Positions 1 to 6,261 of a stretch of 11,373 bases of DNA are shown here, piece by piece (position 1 is the stretch's first letter; every line of letters begins with the position of its first letter). Both the position numbers and the translations under genes were made by a program. This DNA comes from Pseudomonadota bacterium. Its GTDB lineage: Bacteria > Pseudomonadota > Alphaproteobacteria > Rhizobiales > Devosiaceae. Under the pieces are notes generated by a model. That model made no database searches, was not told the DNA's origin, and saw nothing but the letters and a program-made list of their open reading frames with translations. The stretch spans positions 1-11,373 of the forward strand of contig JAEYTN010000185.1 of NCBI GenBank assembly GCA_023433985.1, in the 5' to 3' direction.

Positions 1-405
1 ATGTCGACCAAGGAACAGGATTTCAAGGACCGCCTCGTCGCGGTTGCGCGCGACCTCAGGGAGAACGGGGTGGAGGACCCCGAGGCCGTGTGGATGATCG
101 GCCGCCTTGCGACACGGCTGGTCGAACTCTACAGGCTCAAGGGCTGGACCGAGTTCAAAGCGCAGCTGACGCGCGAGGCCTATGACCGGCTGCTGAAGGA
201 TTTCGAGGAGCAGGGCAACGGCTATCATCGTGACGGCAAGCCGAAGGCCGCCTACGCCATCCAGCTGCTGGCCGTATCCGTGATTGCGCGGACGCAGACG
301 GATCCGCAGGTGAAGCAGGGCGAGCAACTGCTCGATGGCATGATCAACCGGATGATCACGGCCTATCGGCAGGCCCGCGCCGCGGAAGCGGCGAAGGCCC
401 ACTGA
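1..405 (+). CDS. Conserved-looking hypothetical protein upstream of ureC
   Basis: I do not recognise this 134-residue protein. It starts with an ATG at the first base of the window, so its ribosome binding site is out of view and a longer N-terminus cannot be excluded. It looks soluble and mostly helical: charged and amphipathic throughout, no signal peptide, no membrane segment and no cysteine. It has many Lys/Arg and Asp/Glu residues and an Ala-rich C-terminal helix (about residues 118-134). It ends 12 bases before the stop of the oppositely oriented cytochrome gene. Rhizobial urease clusters often carry small hypothetical genes between ureA, ureB and ureC, and its place upstream of ureC fits that pattern (family knowledge). 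A role in urease is only guilt by association. That the frame is coding is fairly sure; the function is unknown. Confidence 0.72.
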   Translation: MSTKEQDFKDRLVAVARDLRENGVEDPEAVWMIGRLATRLVELYRLKGWTEFKAQLTREAYDRLLKDFEEQGNGYHRDGKPKAAYAIQLLAVSVIARTQTDPQVKQGEQLLDGMINRMITAYRQARAAEAAKAH

Positions 406-417
406 CTGCGCCCACGG

Positions 418-1248
418 CTATTTCGGCGGCAGCTGGCGCAGGTAGAGGATGATCGCCTGCACGTCCTCGGGCTTCATGTTGGCGTAGTGTCCCACCGACA
501 TGGGCGGCAGCAGCTTGCTGCCATCCGGCCGCGTGCCGGTGGTGATGATGGCCGCGATCTCCTGGTCGCTGTATTTTGACAGGCCGGTCGGGGTGATGTT
601 CGCCGCGACCGAGACGCCCCAGGGGCCGTGGAATTCCTGTCCGCCGGCGCCGAGCGCGGTATCCAGCATGGGGCCCTGTGGCCCGAAGGTCGAGTGGCAG
701 ACGGTGCAGTGGCCGACCGGACCTGCGAGGTATTCGCCATATGCCACGGTCACGCCCTCCGGGACGTCGGCAACCGTTTCCACCGGCGGTCCCCAAGCGG
801 GCGGCAGGGGAATGTTGTAGGCGGACTGGCCGGGGTCGTTCTCCACCGGCGGCACGGTTCGCAGGTACATGACGATCGAGGCCAGGTCGGTATCCGACAG
901 CCCCTTGTAGACTTCGAACGGCATGGGCGGCCCGATGACGCTGCCATCGGGGCGGATTCCCTCACGGATCGCCTTGGCAAGCTCCGCGTCGGTCCAGTCC
1001 TTGACGCGACCGGCCGGGGTGATGTTGGGCGCGATGGCGGTGTAGGCGTCCGTCTTTTCCACCAGGCGACCGGCCAGGGCCTGGTCGGCAATGAAGCCGT
1101 CCGGTCCCATCGGCGTGTGGCAGCTGCCGCAGGCGCCGATCGAGTTGACGAGGTAGTCGCCACGCTCGACCGAGGGTGCAGCGGATGCCCCGGGCGCGAT
1201 CGCAGCCAACCCGCCTAACGCAAGTAAAGCACTCAGTATCGTTCGCAC
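418..1248 (-). CDS. Periplasmic diheme cytochrome c
   Basis: Predicted exported electron carrier of 276 residues with two covalent c-type hemes. The GTG start at 1248 is chosen because a GGGAGGA ribosome site lies seven bases upstream and a typical signal peptide follows at once (hydrophobic core about residues 4-18, Ala-Ser-Ala near 21-23). Domain 1 has heme motif CGSCH at 40-44 and probable axial Met109 in a GPPMP context. Domain 2 has CTVCH at 181-185 and probable Met250 in LPPMS. Both domains repeat the pattern Asn-Ile-Thr-Pro, then Arg-Pro-Asp-Gly, then Tyr-Leu-Arg, as in cytochrome subunits of membrane alcohol, aldehyde and gluconate dehydrogenases. Unlike those, it has only two hemes and no C-terminal membrane anchor. 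No dehydrogenase partner is visible beside it, so its electron donor is unknown. It lies antisense to the surrounding urease cluster and converges on the first gene. Confidence 0.93.
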   Translation of the reverse strand: MRTILSALLALGGLAAIAPGASAAPSVERGDYLVNSIGACGSCHTPMGPDGFIADQALAGRLVEKTDAYTAIAPNITPAGRVKDWTDAELAKAIREGIRPDGSVIGPPMPFEVYKGLSDTDLASIVMYLRTVPPVENDPGQSAYNIPLPPAWGPPVETVADVPEGVTVAYGEYLAGPVGHCTVCHSTFGPQGPMLDTALGAGGQEFHGPWGVSVAANITPTGLSKYSDQEIAAIITTGTRPDGSKLLPPMSVGHYANMKPEDVQAIILYLRQLPPK

Positions 1249-1255
1249 GGCACGG

Positions 1256-1262
1256 TCCTCCC
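1256..1262 (-). promoter_or_regulatory. Ribosome binding site of the cytochrome c gene
   Basis: GGGAGGA on the minus strand, seven bases before GTG 1248. It decides the start: the open frame runs upstream to an ATG at 1308, but those 20 residues have no such site and would bury the signal peptide. Confidence 0.8.
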
Positions 1263-1280
1263 AAGATGGCGCCCCGCCGC

Positions 1281-1308
1281 ACCATACTCGCTGGCGAGTG
1301 GGCGTCAA
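1281..1308 (-). promoter_or_regulatory. Candidate sigma-70-type promoter of the cytochrome c gene
   Basis: Reading the minus strand, TTGACG (1308-1303, five of six matches to TTGACA) is followed after 16 bases by TATGGT (1286-1281, four of six matches to TATAAT). A start of transcription near 1274 would leave a leader of about 26 bases containing the ribosome site. Position and spacing all agree, but this is a by-eye prediction. Confidence 0.6.
1286..1299. promoter_or_regulatory. Palindrome inside the cytochrome promoter, possible operator
   Basis: ACTCGC (1286-1291) and GCGAGT (1294-1299) are perfect inverted arms separated by two bases. The palindrome fills most of the spacer between the candidate -35 and -10 boxes and shares one base with the -10 box. 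That is a position where a bound regulator would affect polymerase directly. No regulator gene is visible in the window. Confidence 0.4.
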
Positions 1309-1398
1309 ATTTGTCCCCAGCCCGGCCTGCTGATTTTCGCGGCAGACGGCTGGACAGCCTGAATATTAGGCGGTTGAAATGGGCGGAACGCGTCGCCC

Positions 1399-1404
1399 AG
1401 AGGA
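1399..1404 (+). promoter_or_regulatory. ureC ribosome binding site and leader
   Basis: AGAGGA lies six bases before the ureC ATG. In the rest of the 1309-1410 leader I see no convincing -35/-10 pair for ureC. There is a short interrupted palindrome, GCCT (1357-1360) and AGGC (1368-1371), around an AT-rich centre, and TATTAG at 1364-1369 is a weak -10 candidate. ureC therefore depends either on an unrecognised promoter here or on readthrough across the antisense cytochrome gene. Confidence 0.6.
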
Positions 1405-1410
1405 CCATCC

Positions 1411-3120
1411 ATGCCCGCCCGCATTTCCCGCGCCACCTATGCCCAGATGTACGGCCCGACCACCGGCGACAAGGTGCGCCTGGCGGACACGGAACTCTTC
1501 ATCGAGGTGGAGCGCGACCTCACCACCTACGGCGAGGAGGTGAAGTTCGGCGGCGGCAAGGTGATCCGTGACGGCATGGGCCAGAGCCAGATCACTCGGG
1601 CGGCCGGTGCCATGGATACGGTGATCACCAACGCGCTGGTCGTCGACCATACGGGCATCTACAAGGCCGATGTCGGCCTGCGCGACGGGCGCATCGCGGC
1701 CATCGGCAAGGCCGGCAACCCCGATACGCAGCCGGGGGTGGACGTGATCATCGGGCCCTCGACCGAGATCATCGCCGGTGAAGGCAAGATGCTCACGGCG
1801 GGCGGGTTCGACAGCCACATCCACTTCATCGCGCCGCAGCAGATCGAGGAGGCGCTGATGAGCGGCGTCACCACGATGCTGGGCGGCGGCACGGGCCCGG
1901 CGCATGGCACGCTTGCCACCACCTGCACCGGTGCCTGGCATATCCACCGGATGATCGAGAGCTTTGACGCCTTTCCGATGAACCTGGCGCTCGCCGGCAA
2001 GGGCAATGCCTCGCTCCCTGCCCCGCTGGAGGAGATGATTCTCGCCGGCGCGTCGTCGCTGAAGCTGCACGAGGACTGGGGAACGACGCCTGCCGCGATC
2101 GACAACTGCCTGGCGGTAGCGGACGACCACGATGTGCAGGTGATGATCCACACCGACACGCTCAACGAGAGCGGGTTCGTGGAGAACACGGTGGCCGCCT
2201 TCAAGGGCCGGACGATCCATGCGTTTCACACCGAGGGCGCGGGCGGCGGGCATGCGCCGGACATCATCAAGGTGGCGTCGCTGCCCAACGTGCTGCCCTC
2301 CTCGACCAACCCGACGCGGCCCTACACGGTGAACACGCTGGCCGAGCATCTCGACATGCTGATGGTCTGCCACCATCTCAGCCCGCAGATCGCCGAGGAC
2401 GTGGCCTTCGCCGAGAGCCGGATCCGCAAGGAGACGATCGCGGCGGAGGACATCCTCCACGATATCGGAGCGTTCTCGATGATTTCGTCGGACAGCCAGG
2501 CGATGGGGCGCGTCGGCGAGGTGATCATCCGCTGCTGGCAGACCGCCGACAAGATGAAGAAGCAGCGCGGCCGCCTGCCGGAGGAGACCGGCGACAACGA
2601 CAATTTCCGGGTGAAGCGCTACATCGCCAAATACACGATCAACCCGGCGATCACTCATGGGCTGAGCCGTCATATCGGGTCGATCGAGGTGGGCAAGCGC
2701 GCCGACCTGGTGCTGTGGAACCCGGCCTTCTTCGGGGTGAAGCCGGAGATGGTGCTGCTGGGGGGCTCGATCGCGGCAGCGCCGATGGGCGACCCCAACG
2801 CGTCGATCCCGACGCCGCAGCCGATGCACTATCGCCCCATGTTCGCCGGTTACGGCAAGCTGAAGACAAGTTCGACGGTGACCTTCGTGTCGCAGGCGGC
2901 TTATGCCGACGGGCTGCGGGGCAAGCTCGGTGTCGCCAAGGGCATGCTGCCGGTGGAGAACACCCGTGGCGGCATCTCCAAGGCTTCGATGATCCACAAC
3001 TCGGCGACACCGAACATCGAGGTGGACCCGGAGACCTACGAGGTGCGCGCGGACGGCGAACTGCTGACCTGCGAGCCGGCCACGGTGCTGCCCATGGCGC
3101 AGCGGTATTTCCTGTTCTAG
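1411..3120 (+). CDS. ureC: Urease alpha subunit (catalytic, nickel-binding)
   Basis: Catalytic subunit of urease, which splits urea into ammonia and carbamate in the cytoplasm. At 569 residues it is the normal family length. By alignment from memory to Klebsiella UreC, all active-site residues are visible. His136 and His138 sit in a SHIHF motif. Lys218, the lysine that is carbamylated to bridge the nickels, is followed by His220 in KLHEDW. Further residues are His247, His273, flap Cys320-His321, Arg337 and Asp361 in SSDSQAMG. The C-terminus RYFLF is typical. The protein needs the UreA and UreB subunits, not in view, and the accessory proteins UreE, UreF and UreG encoded downstream plus UreD. 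The stop codon TAG lies inside a perfect hairpin. No truncation or missing key residue was found. Confidence 0.99.
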   Translation: MPARISRATYAQMYGPTTGDKVRLADTELFIEVERDLTTYGEEVKFGGGKVIRDGMGQSQITRAAGAMDTVITNALVVDHTGIYKADVGLRDGRIAAIGKAGNPDTQPGVDVIIGPSTEIIAGEGKMLTAGGFDSHIHFIAPQQIEEALMSGVTTMLGGGTGPAHGTLATTCTGAWHIHRMIESFDAFPMNLALAGKGNASLPAPLEEMILAGASSLKLHEDWGTTPAAIDNCLAVADDHDVQVMIHTDTLNESGFVENTVAAFKGRTIHAFHTEGAGGGHAPDIIKVASLPNVLPSSTNPTRPYTVNTLAEHLDMLMVCHHLSPQIAEDVAFAESRIRKETIAAEDILHDIGAFSMISSDSQAMGRVGEVIIRCWQTADKMKKQRGRLPEETGDNDNFRVKRYIAKYTINPAITHGLSRHIGSIEVGKRADLVLWNPAFFGVKPEMVLLGGSIAAAPMGDPNASIPTPQPMHYRPMFAGYGKLKTSSTVTFVSQAAYADGLRGKLGVAKGMLPVENTRGGISKASMIHNSATPNIEVDPETYEVRADGELLTCEPATVLPMAQRYFLF

Positions 3121-3139
3121 GACTAGGCTCCTAGAACGG
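3112..3139 (+). repeat. Perfect inverted repeat spanning the ureC stop codon
   Basis: GTTCTAGGA (3114-3122) and TCCTAGAAC (3129-3137) form a nine-base perfect stem with a six-base loop, extendable by one wobble and one C-G pair to 3112-3139. The ureC TAG (3118-3120) is in the left arm, and the ribosome site of the next gene begins at 3141, one base after the extended stem. No T-run follows on either strand, so it is not a standard intrinsic terminator. It may stabilise or process the mRNA end of ureC, lower downstream expression, or be a protein target. It contains CTAG three times in 18 bases, a tetramer that is rare in most proteobacterial genomes. Confidence 0.75.
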
Positions 3140-3154
3140 CGGAGGGAGTCGCGC

Positions 3155-3613
3155 GTGATCTACCTGTTGTGCCTGCTCATCGGCGTCGTTGCCGGGTTGC
3201 GTGCGGCGACGCCGCTGGCGGCGATCGCCCTCGGAGCCGCGTTGGGGTGGATCGATCTCAACGGCACGTGGGCCGCGTTCCTGGGCAACATCATCGGGGT
3301 GGTGGTGCTGGTTATCTTCGCGGTGCTCGAACTGGTCGGCGACAAGCTGCCCCAGGCGCGGAGCCGCAAGCTGCCGCCGTCGTTCGTCGTACGCGTAGTC
3401 AGTGGTGCGCTCGCCGGCACTTTGCTCGGGCTGCCCAGCGGCAACTGGATCGCCGGGCTGATCCTGGGCGGCATCGGGGCTTTTGCGGGCACGCTTGGCG
3501 GCTATGAGGCCCGGCGGTGGCTGGCGGCTCGCTTCGGCCGCGACCTGCCCGCGGCACTGATCGAGGACGCGGTGGCCGTTATCGTGGCGCTGGTGGTGGT
3601 CTACGCCGCCTGA
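3155..3613 (+). CDS. DUF4126 family membrane protein
   Basis: Small inner-membrane protein of 152 residues with no known biochemical function. The GTG start is chosen for the strong GGAGGGAG site at 3141-3148, six bases upstream, and because it starts directly with a membrane helix. Predicted helices are about 2-28, 40-61, 79-116 (one long or two short) and 133-152. Family-like motifs visible are GLRAATP at 14-20, ELVGDKLP at 59-66 followed by SR at 70-71, and RVVSGALAG at 80-88. It lies 34 bases after ureC and in the same direction, so it is probably on the urease transcript. DUF4126 assignment is from pattern recognition. A role in transport or in urease function is not shown by the sequence. 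Confidence 0.85.
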   Translation: MIYLLCLLIGVVAGLRAATPLAAIALGAALGWIDLNGTWAAFLGNIIGVVVLVIFAVLELVGDKLPQARSRKLPPSFVVRVVSGALAGTLLGLPSGNWIAGLILGGIGAFAGTLGGYEARRWLAARFGRDLPAALIEDAVAVIVALVVVYAA

Positions 3614-3667
3614 AGGCTGCCACAGCGAATCGGTTAGTCTTCGGGCTCCAATCCGGGGAGGGATCCG

Positions 3668-4012
3668 ATGGAAGTGCTTCCGCTCGCTGCCGCCGCCCTG
3701 ATGGGCAGCCCCGACGTTTCGGCGCAGGTGATGCTGTCGCTCAGCGGCGATTTCCAGAAGACGACGCATCAGTACCAGTGCGAGGGGCTCGAGCCCTTCA
3801 CGGTGGAATTCATCAATGCGGAGCCGAACTTTCTGGCGCTGCTGCCGCTCGGCGGGCGCAAGCTGATCTTCGTCAACGTCATCTCCGCGGATGGCGCTAA
3901 GTATGTCGCCGGCCAGTACGAGTTCTGGACGCGCGGGGCCGATGCCACGCTCACCGATGTGCAGGCCGATTCGCAATCGGTCGAGTGCTCCGAAGTGACC
4001 GAGACGCCCTGA
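3668..4012 (+). CDS. MliC-like lysozyme inhibitor domain protein
   Basis: A 114-residue protein resembling the MliC family, exported or lipid-anchored inhibitors of C-type lysozyme that protect peptidoglycan. A strong site GGGGAGGGA (3655-3663) precedes the ATG. The N-terminus (about 1-19, Leu/Ala-rich, ending Val-Ser-Ala) could be a short signal peptide but lacks the usual positive charges, and there is no lipobox Cys. The MliC-type core includes Tyr36-Gln-Cys38, INAEPNF at 49-55, ADGAKY at 74-79 and FWTRG at 86-90. Cys38 and Cys107 could form the family disulfide. Two loops that in known MliC enter the lysozyme active site carry a conserved Ser and a conserved Lys. Here the aligned places appear to be Asp75 (with Ser73 nearby) and Arg89, so inhibition is uncertain. 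It sits inside the urease operon, nine bases before the next gene. Confidence 0.8.
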   Translation: MEVLPLAAAALMGSPDVSAQVMLSLSGDFQKTTHQYQCEGLEPFTVEFINAEPNFLALLPLGGRKLIFVNVISADGAKYVAGQYEFWTRGADATLTDVQADSQSVECSEVTETP

Positions 4013-4021
4013 GGGTCTGCG

Positions 4022-4609
4022 ATGGAGCCAGCCACGAGCGCCGAAGTCTTCACCCATGTGCGCATTGTCATGGGCATGGTCGTCGGCCTCGGCATCACAC
4101 GGCTGCTGATGGGCGTGGCAGGGCTGGTGCAGCACCCCAAGCGGGCGAAGCTCTCGACGATCCACCTGCTCTGGGCGCTGTCAGTGCTGATCGAGCTGGT
4201 GCTGTTCTGGTGGTGGGAGTTCGAGCTTCGGGCGTTGCCGCAATGGTCGTTCGGGGTGTTCTTCTTCCTCGTCGCATATTCGGTGGCGCTGTTCATGCTG
4301 GCAGCGCTGCTGTTTCCCGACAAGGTCGACGAGTACGAGGGCTACGAAGATTTCTTCCTCAAGCGCCGACATTGGTTCTTCGGCGTGTTCGCGGCGACCT
4401 TCGCGCTCGATGTCATCGACTCGCTCATCAAGGGTGAGCCCTATTTCGACGATCTCGGCGTGGGCTACCTGATACAGGTGCCCATCGGCATAGCGCTCGC
4501 GGCGATCGCCATCTGGAGCAACGACAAGAGGTATCATCTGGGGCTGGTGGCGGTGCACCTCGTCTACCAGGCGTGGTGGGTCAGCTTCCTCTTTGACACG
4601 CGCGGCTGA
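4022..4609 (+). CDS. Six-helix membrane protein of unknown function
   Basis: I do not recognise a named family for this 195-residue integral membrane protein. The ATG is preceded by GAGGG (4011-4015), which overlaps the stop of the MliC-like gene, so the two are probably co-translated. Six membrane helices are likely at about 12-36, 45-67, 75-98, 118-136, 146-165 and 171-190. Notable features are a Gly-rich first helix (MGMVVGLGITRLL, 17-29) and a Trp triplet at 63-65 followed by acidic Glu66 and Glu68. An acidic loop (DKVDEYEGYED, 100-110) comes before a basic KRRH at 114-117. Charged residues within helices (Arg27, Glu58, Asp130) suggest a functional pore or binding site, but that is inference. 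No signal peptide and no known transporter motif were seen. Confidence 0.8.
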   Translation: MEPATSAEVFTHVRIVMGMVVGLGITRLLMGVAGLVQHPKRAKLSTIHLLWALSVLIELVLFWWWEFELRALPQWSFGVFFFLVAYSVALFMLAALLFPDKVDEYEGYEDFFLKRRHWFFGVFAATFALDVIDSLIKGEPYFDDLGVGYLIQVPIGIALAAIAIWSNDKRYHLGLVAVHLVYQAWWVSFLFDTRG

Positions 4610-4662
4610 AAAGCTAAGTTCGCTCCCGAAGGTTGGGAAGCCTCGCAGACTGAGTTGAGTTC

Positions 4663-5160
4663 ATGCCCGAGACGTTCCGCGCCGTCGCTGTCGTTCGCCA
4701 CGGCGAGAAGGCGGGGGCGACGGCATTCGAGCTTGCCGTGCTCCCCCATGACGAGCGGCGGGTGCGTCGCCGCCTGATCCCGCTGGTGCATGGCGACGGG
4801 GTGCTGGTGGATTTTCCCGAGCCGGTGACGCTGAGCGATCGCGACTGCCTGAGGCTCGAGGACGGGCGGCTGATCGAGATCATCGCCGCCGAGGAGTGGC
4901 TCTACGAGGTGCGGGGCCGCGACGAGGTGCACATGCTGCAACTGGCATGGCACCTGGGGAACCGGCACCTCAAGGCGCAGATCGAGCTGCGGGGCAATCG
5001 CGGCCCGCTGCGCATCCTGATCCTGCGCGACCATGTAATCCGCGACATGCTCCGCGGGCTGGGCGCCACCGTCACCGAGGTGAGCGAGCCGTTCTATCCC
5101 GAGGAAGGCGCGTATTCGCACAGCCATGGCGAGCCCGCCCATGCATTGCTGAACCGATGA
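4663..5160 (+). CDS. ureE: Urease accessory protein UreE (nickel metallochaperone)
   Basis: UreE carries nickel to the urease activation complex, acting as a dimer in the cytoplasm. This 165-residue protein has the N-terminal beta domain (about 1-80) with the usual Val-Leu/Asp/Gly-Arg pattern. It also has the C-terminal metal-binding domain with WHLGNRH at 96-102, where His102 matches the conserved interface nickel ligand. [16 protein letters not shown] (122-137) follows. Compared with the usual spacing there seem to be about six extra residues near 109-115 (LRGNRGP). The C-terminal tail is poor in histidine: only His153, His155 and His160, unlike the His-rich tails of Klebsiella-type UreE, so nickel storage capacity is probably small. 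It begins 53 bases after the previous gene with only a weak ribosome site. Its stop overlaps the ureF start (ATGA). Confidence 0.97.
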   Translation: MPETFRAVAVVRHGEKAGATAFELAVLPHDERRVRRRLIPLVHGDGVLVDFPEPVTLSDRDCLRLEDGRLIEIIAAEEWLYEVRGRDEVHMLQLAWHLGNRHLKAQIELRGNRGPLRILILRDHVIRDMLRGLGATVTEVSEPFYPEEGAYSHSHGEPAHALLNR

Positions 5161-5819
5161 GCGAGAGCGAGGCGCTGCAAAAGCTCGTCACCTGGCTTTC
5201 GCCTGCCTTCCCGGTGGGGGCGTTCGCCTGGTCGGCGGGGCTCGAGACGGCCATCGCCGATGGGAGGGTGCGGGACGCGGCGCGGCTGGGCGATTGGATC
5301 GCAGGGGCGTTGAAGCATGGCGGCATCCGGACCGATGCGATCCTGCTGGCGCATGCGCATCGCGGGTTTGCCGACGCCGCGGCGCTGCAGGAACTCGCCG
5401 ACCTCAGCCTCGCACTCACGGCCTCGCGCGAAAGGTGGATGGAGACGACGATCACCGGGGACAGCTACGTCACCGCCACGAAGGCGTGGCCGGCCGAGCC
5501 GCTCGCCGCCCTGCCCTCGCCCTGCCCGTATCCGATAGCCGTCGGCGCGATTGCCGGGGCGCACAGGATCGGGCTCGGCGATACGCTGCTCGCCTGGCTC
5601 ACGGCGACGGTGCATGGGCAGGTATCGGTTGCGGTGCGGCTGGTGCCGCTGGGACAGAGCGACGGGCTACGGGTGATGGCGGGACTCGAGCCCGCCATCG
5701 CGGCGCTGGCGACGGAAGCGGCGAGCGCCGGGCTTACCGATATTGGCGGCATCGCCTACGCCGCGGATATCGCGCAGATGCGTCACGAGACGCTCGAGCC
5801 CAGGATCTTCCGCTCATGA
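5157..5819 (+). CDS. ureF: Urease accessory protein UreF
   Basis: UreF is part of the UreD-UreF-UreG complex that activates apo-urease and is thought to gate GTP hydrolysis by UreG and nickel passage. The protein has 220 residues, a normal length, and is all-helical. The recognised signatures are [16 protein letters not shown] near residues 15-30, [21 protein letters not shown] in the middle helix region, [11 protein letters not shown], and a C-terminus [13 protein letters not shown] typical of the family, whose final residues bind UreG and UreD in studied homologues. The start is ATG 5157, which overlaps the ureE stop as ATGA. There is no clear ribosome site of its own, so translation is probably coupled to ureE. 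The open frame continues upstream in register with ureE sequence, but that part is not UreF. Confidence 0.97.
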   Translation: MSESEALQKLVTWLSPAFPVGAFAWSAGLETAIADGRVRDAARLGDWIAGALKHGGIRTDAILLAHAHRGFADAAALQELADLSLALTASRERWMETTITGDSYVTATKAWPAEPLAALPSPCPYPIAVGAIAGAHRIGLGDTLLAWLTATVHGQVSVAVRLVPLGQSDGLRVMAGLEPAIAALATEAASAGLTDIGGIAYAADIAQMRHETLEPRIFRS

Positions 5820-5837
5820 AAGTTTTCCGCTCATGAA
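5808..5837 (+). repeat. 13-base direct repeat at the end of ureF
   Basis: TTCCGCTCATGAA occurs at 5808-5820 and again, without mismatch, at 5825-5837, separated by AGTT. The offset is 17 bases. The first copy encodes the last residues and stop of UreF; the second encodes the end of the minigene and the start of the DUF3995 gene. It looks like a short duplication of a stop/start junction. Confidence 0.9.
5816..5836 (+). CDS. Six-codon minigene between ureF and the DUF3995 gene
   Basis: ATG 5816 overlaps the ureF stop as ATGA and opens a frame encoding MKVFRS, whose own stop TGA (5834-5836) overlaps the ATG of the DUF3995 gene, again as ATGA. An AGGA at 5802-5805 lies ten bases before the ATG. 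The frame is created by the 17-base duplication, so its last three residues copy the UreF C-terminus FRS. It may act only as a translational relay that lets ribosomes reinitiate at the next gene. Whether the peptide is made or has any function is unknown. Confidence 0.45.
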   Translation: MKVFRS

Positions 5838-6261
5838 CATGTTCGTCGCCTCCATCGTCTTCGTTATCCTGCTTGCGATGGCGCTGGCATACCTGCTGTG
5901 GGCGCTGGGAAGCCGGTGGCCGATCAAGGATCCGGAGCTCCTGGCGAAAACGGTGATCGGGCGGCCGGGCGTCACGCGGGTGCCCCGGCTTGCCTCATTG
6001 ATCGTGGCCGTGCTGGTATTTGCCGCGGGCATGGTGGCGCTGTCGCTGGCCGACCACACGGCGGGCGACTGGTGGCTCACGGCGCTCGGCGCCGTGCTCG
6101 CCGCGCTGTTCCTCGGCCGCGGCGCGCTGGGCTATACGGTCGGCTGGCGCGCGAGATACTCGGTGGAGCCGTTCGTGACCAACGACCGGCGCGTCTATTC
6201 CCCGCTCTTCCTCATCGTGGGGGGCGGCTTTCTCATCCTGGTGATCATGAGGCTGATATGA
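5833..6261 (+). CDS. DUF3995 family membrane protein
   Basis: A 142-residue inner-membrane protein assigned to DUF3995 by its pattern; function unknown. Four helices are likely at about 4-25, 53-72, 80-103 and 121-141. Family-like landmarks are Trp23 and SRWP at 27-30 after helix 1, [12 protein letters not shown] at 95-106, and EPF (112-114) followed by NDRRVYSPL (117-125) before the last helix. The start at 5833 is chosen because it overlaps the minigene stop (ATGA) and begins a helix at once; ATG 5839 is an alternative two codons on. No separate ribosome site is visible, so it depends on coupling. It lies between ureF and ureG, and its stop overlaps the ureG start. This placement implies tightly tied expression with urease assembly factors, but not a proven role in them. 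Confidence 0.85.
   Translation: MNMFVASIVFVILLAMALAYLLWALGSRWPIKDPELLAKTVIGRPGVTRVPRLASLIVAVLVFAAGMVALSLADHTAGDWWLTALGAVLAALFLGRGALGYTVGWRARYSVEPFVTNDRRVYSPLFLIVGGGFLILVIMRLI

Noticed and set aside
1366..2997. A 543-codon open frame on the minus strand opposite ureC
   Set aside because: It is the mirror of a strongly conserved urease gene in GC-rich DNA; the product is His/Arg/Gly-rich without a recognisable fold.
3131..4165. A 344-codon minus-strand open frame across the DUF4126 and MliC-like genes
   Set aside because: Low-complexity Gln/Arg/His-rich product crossing two well-supported plus-strand genes and their ribosome sites.
4896..5156. Upstream extension of the ureF frame through ureE
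   Set aside because: The sequence is coded by ureE in another frame, and UreF similarity begins exactly at the ATGA overlap at 5157.
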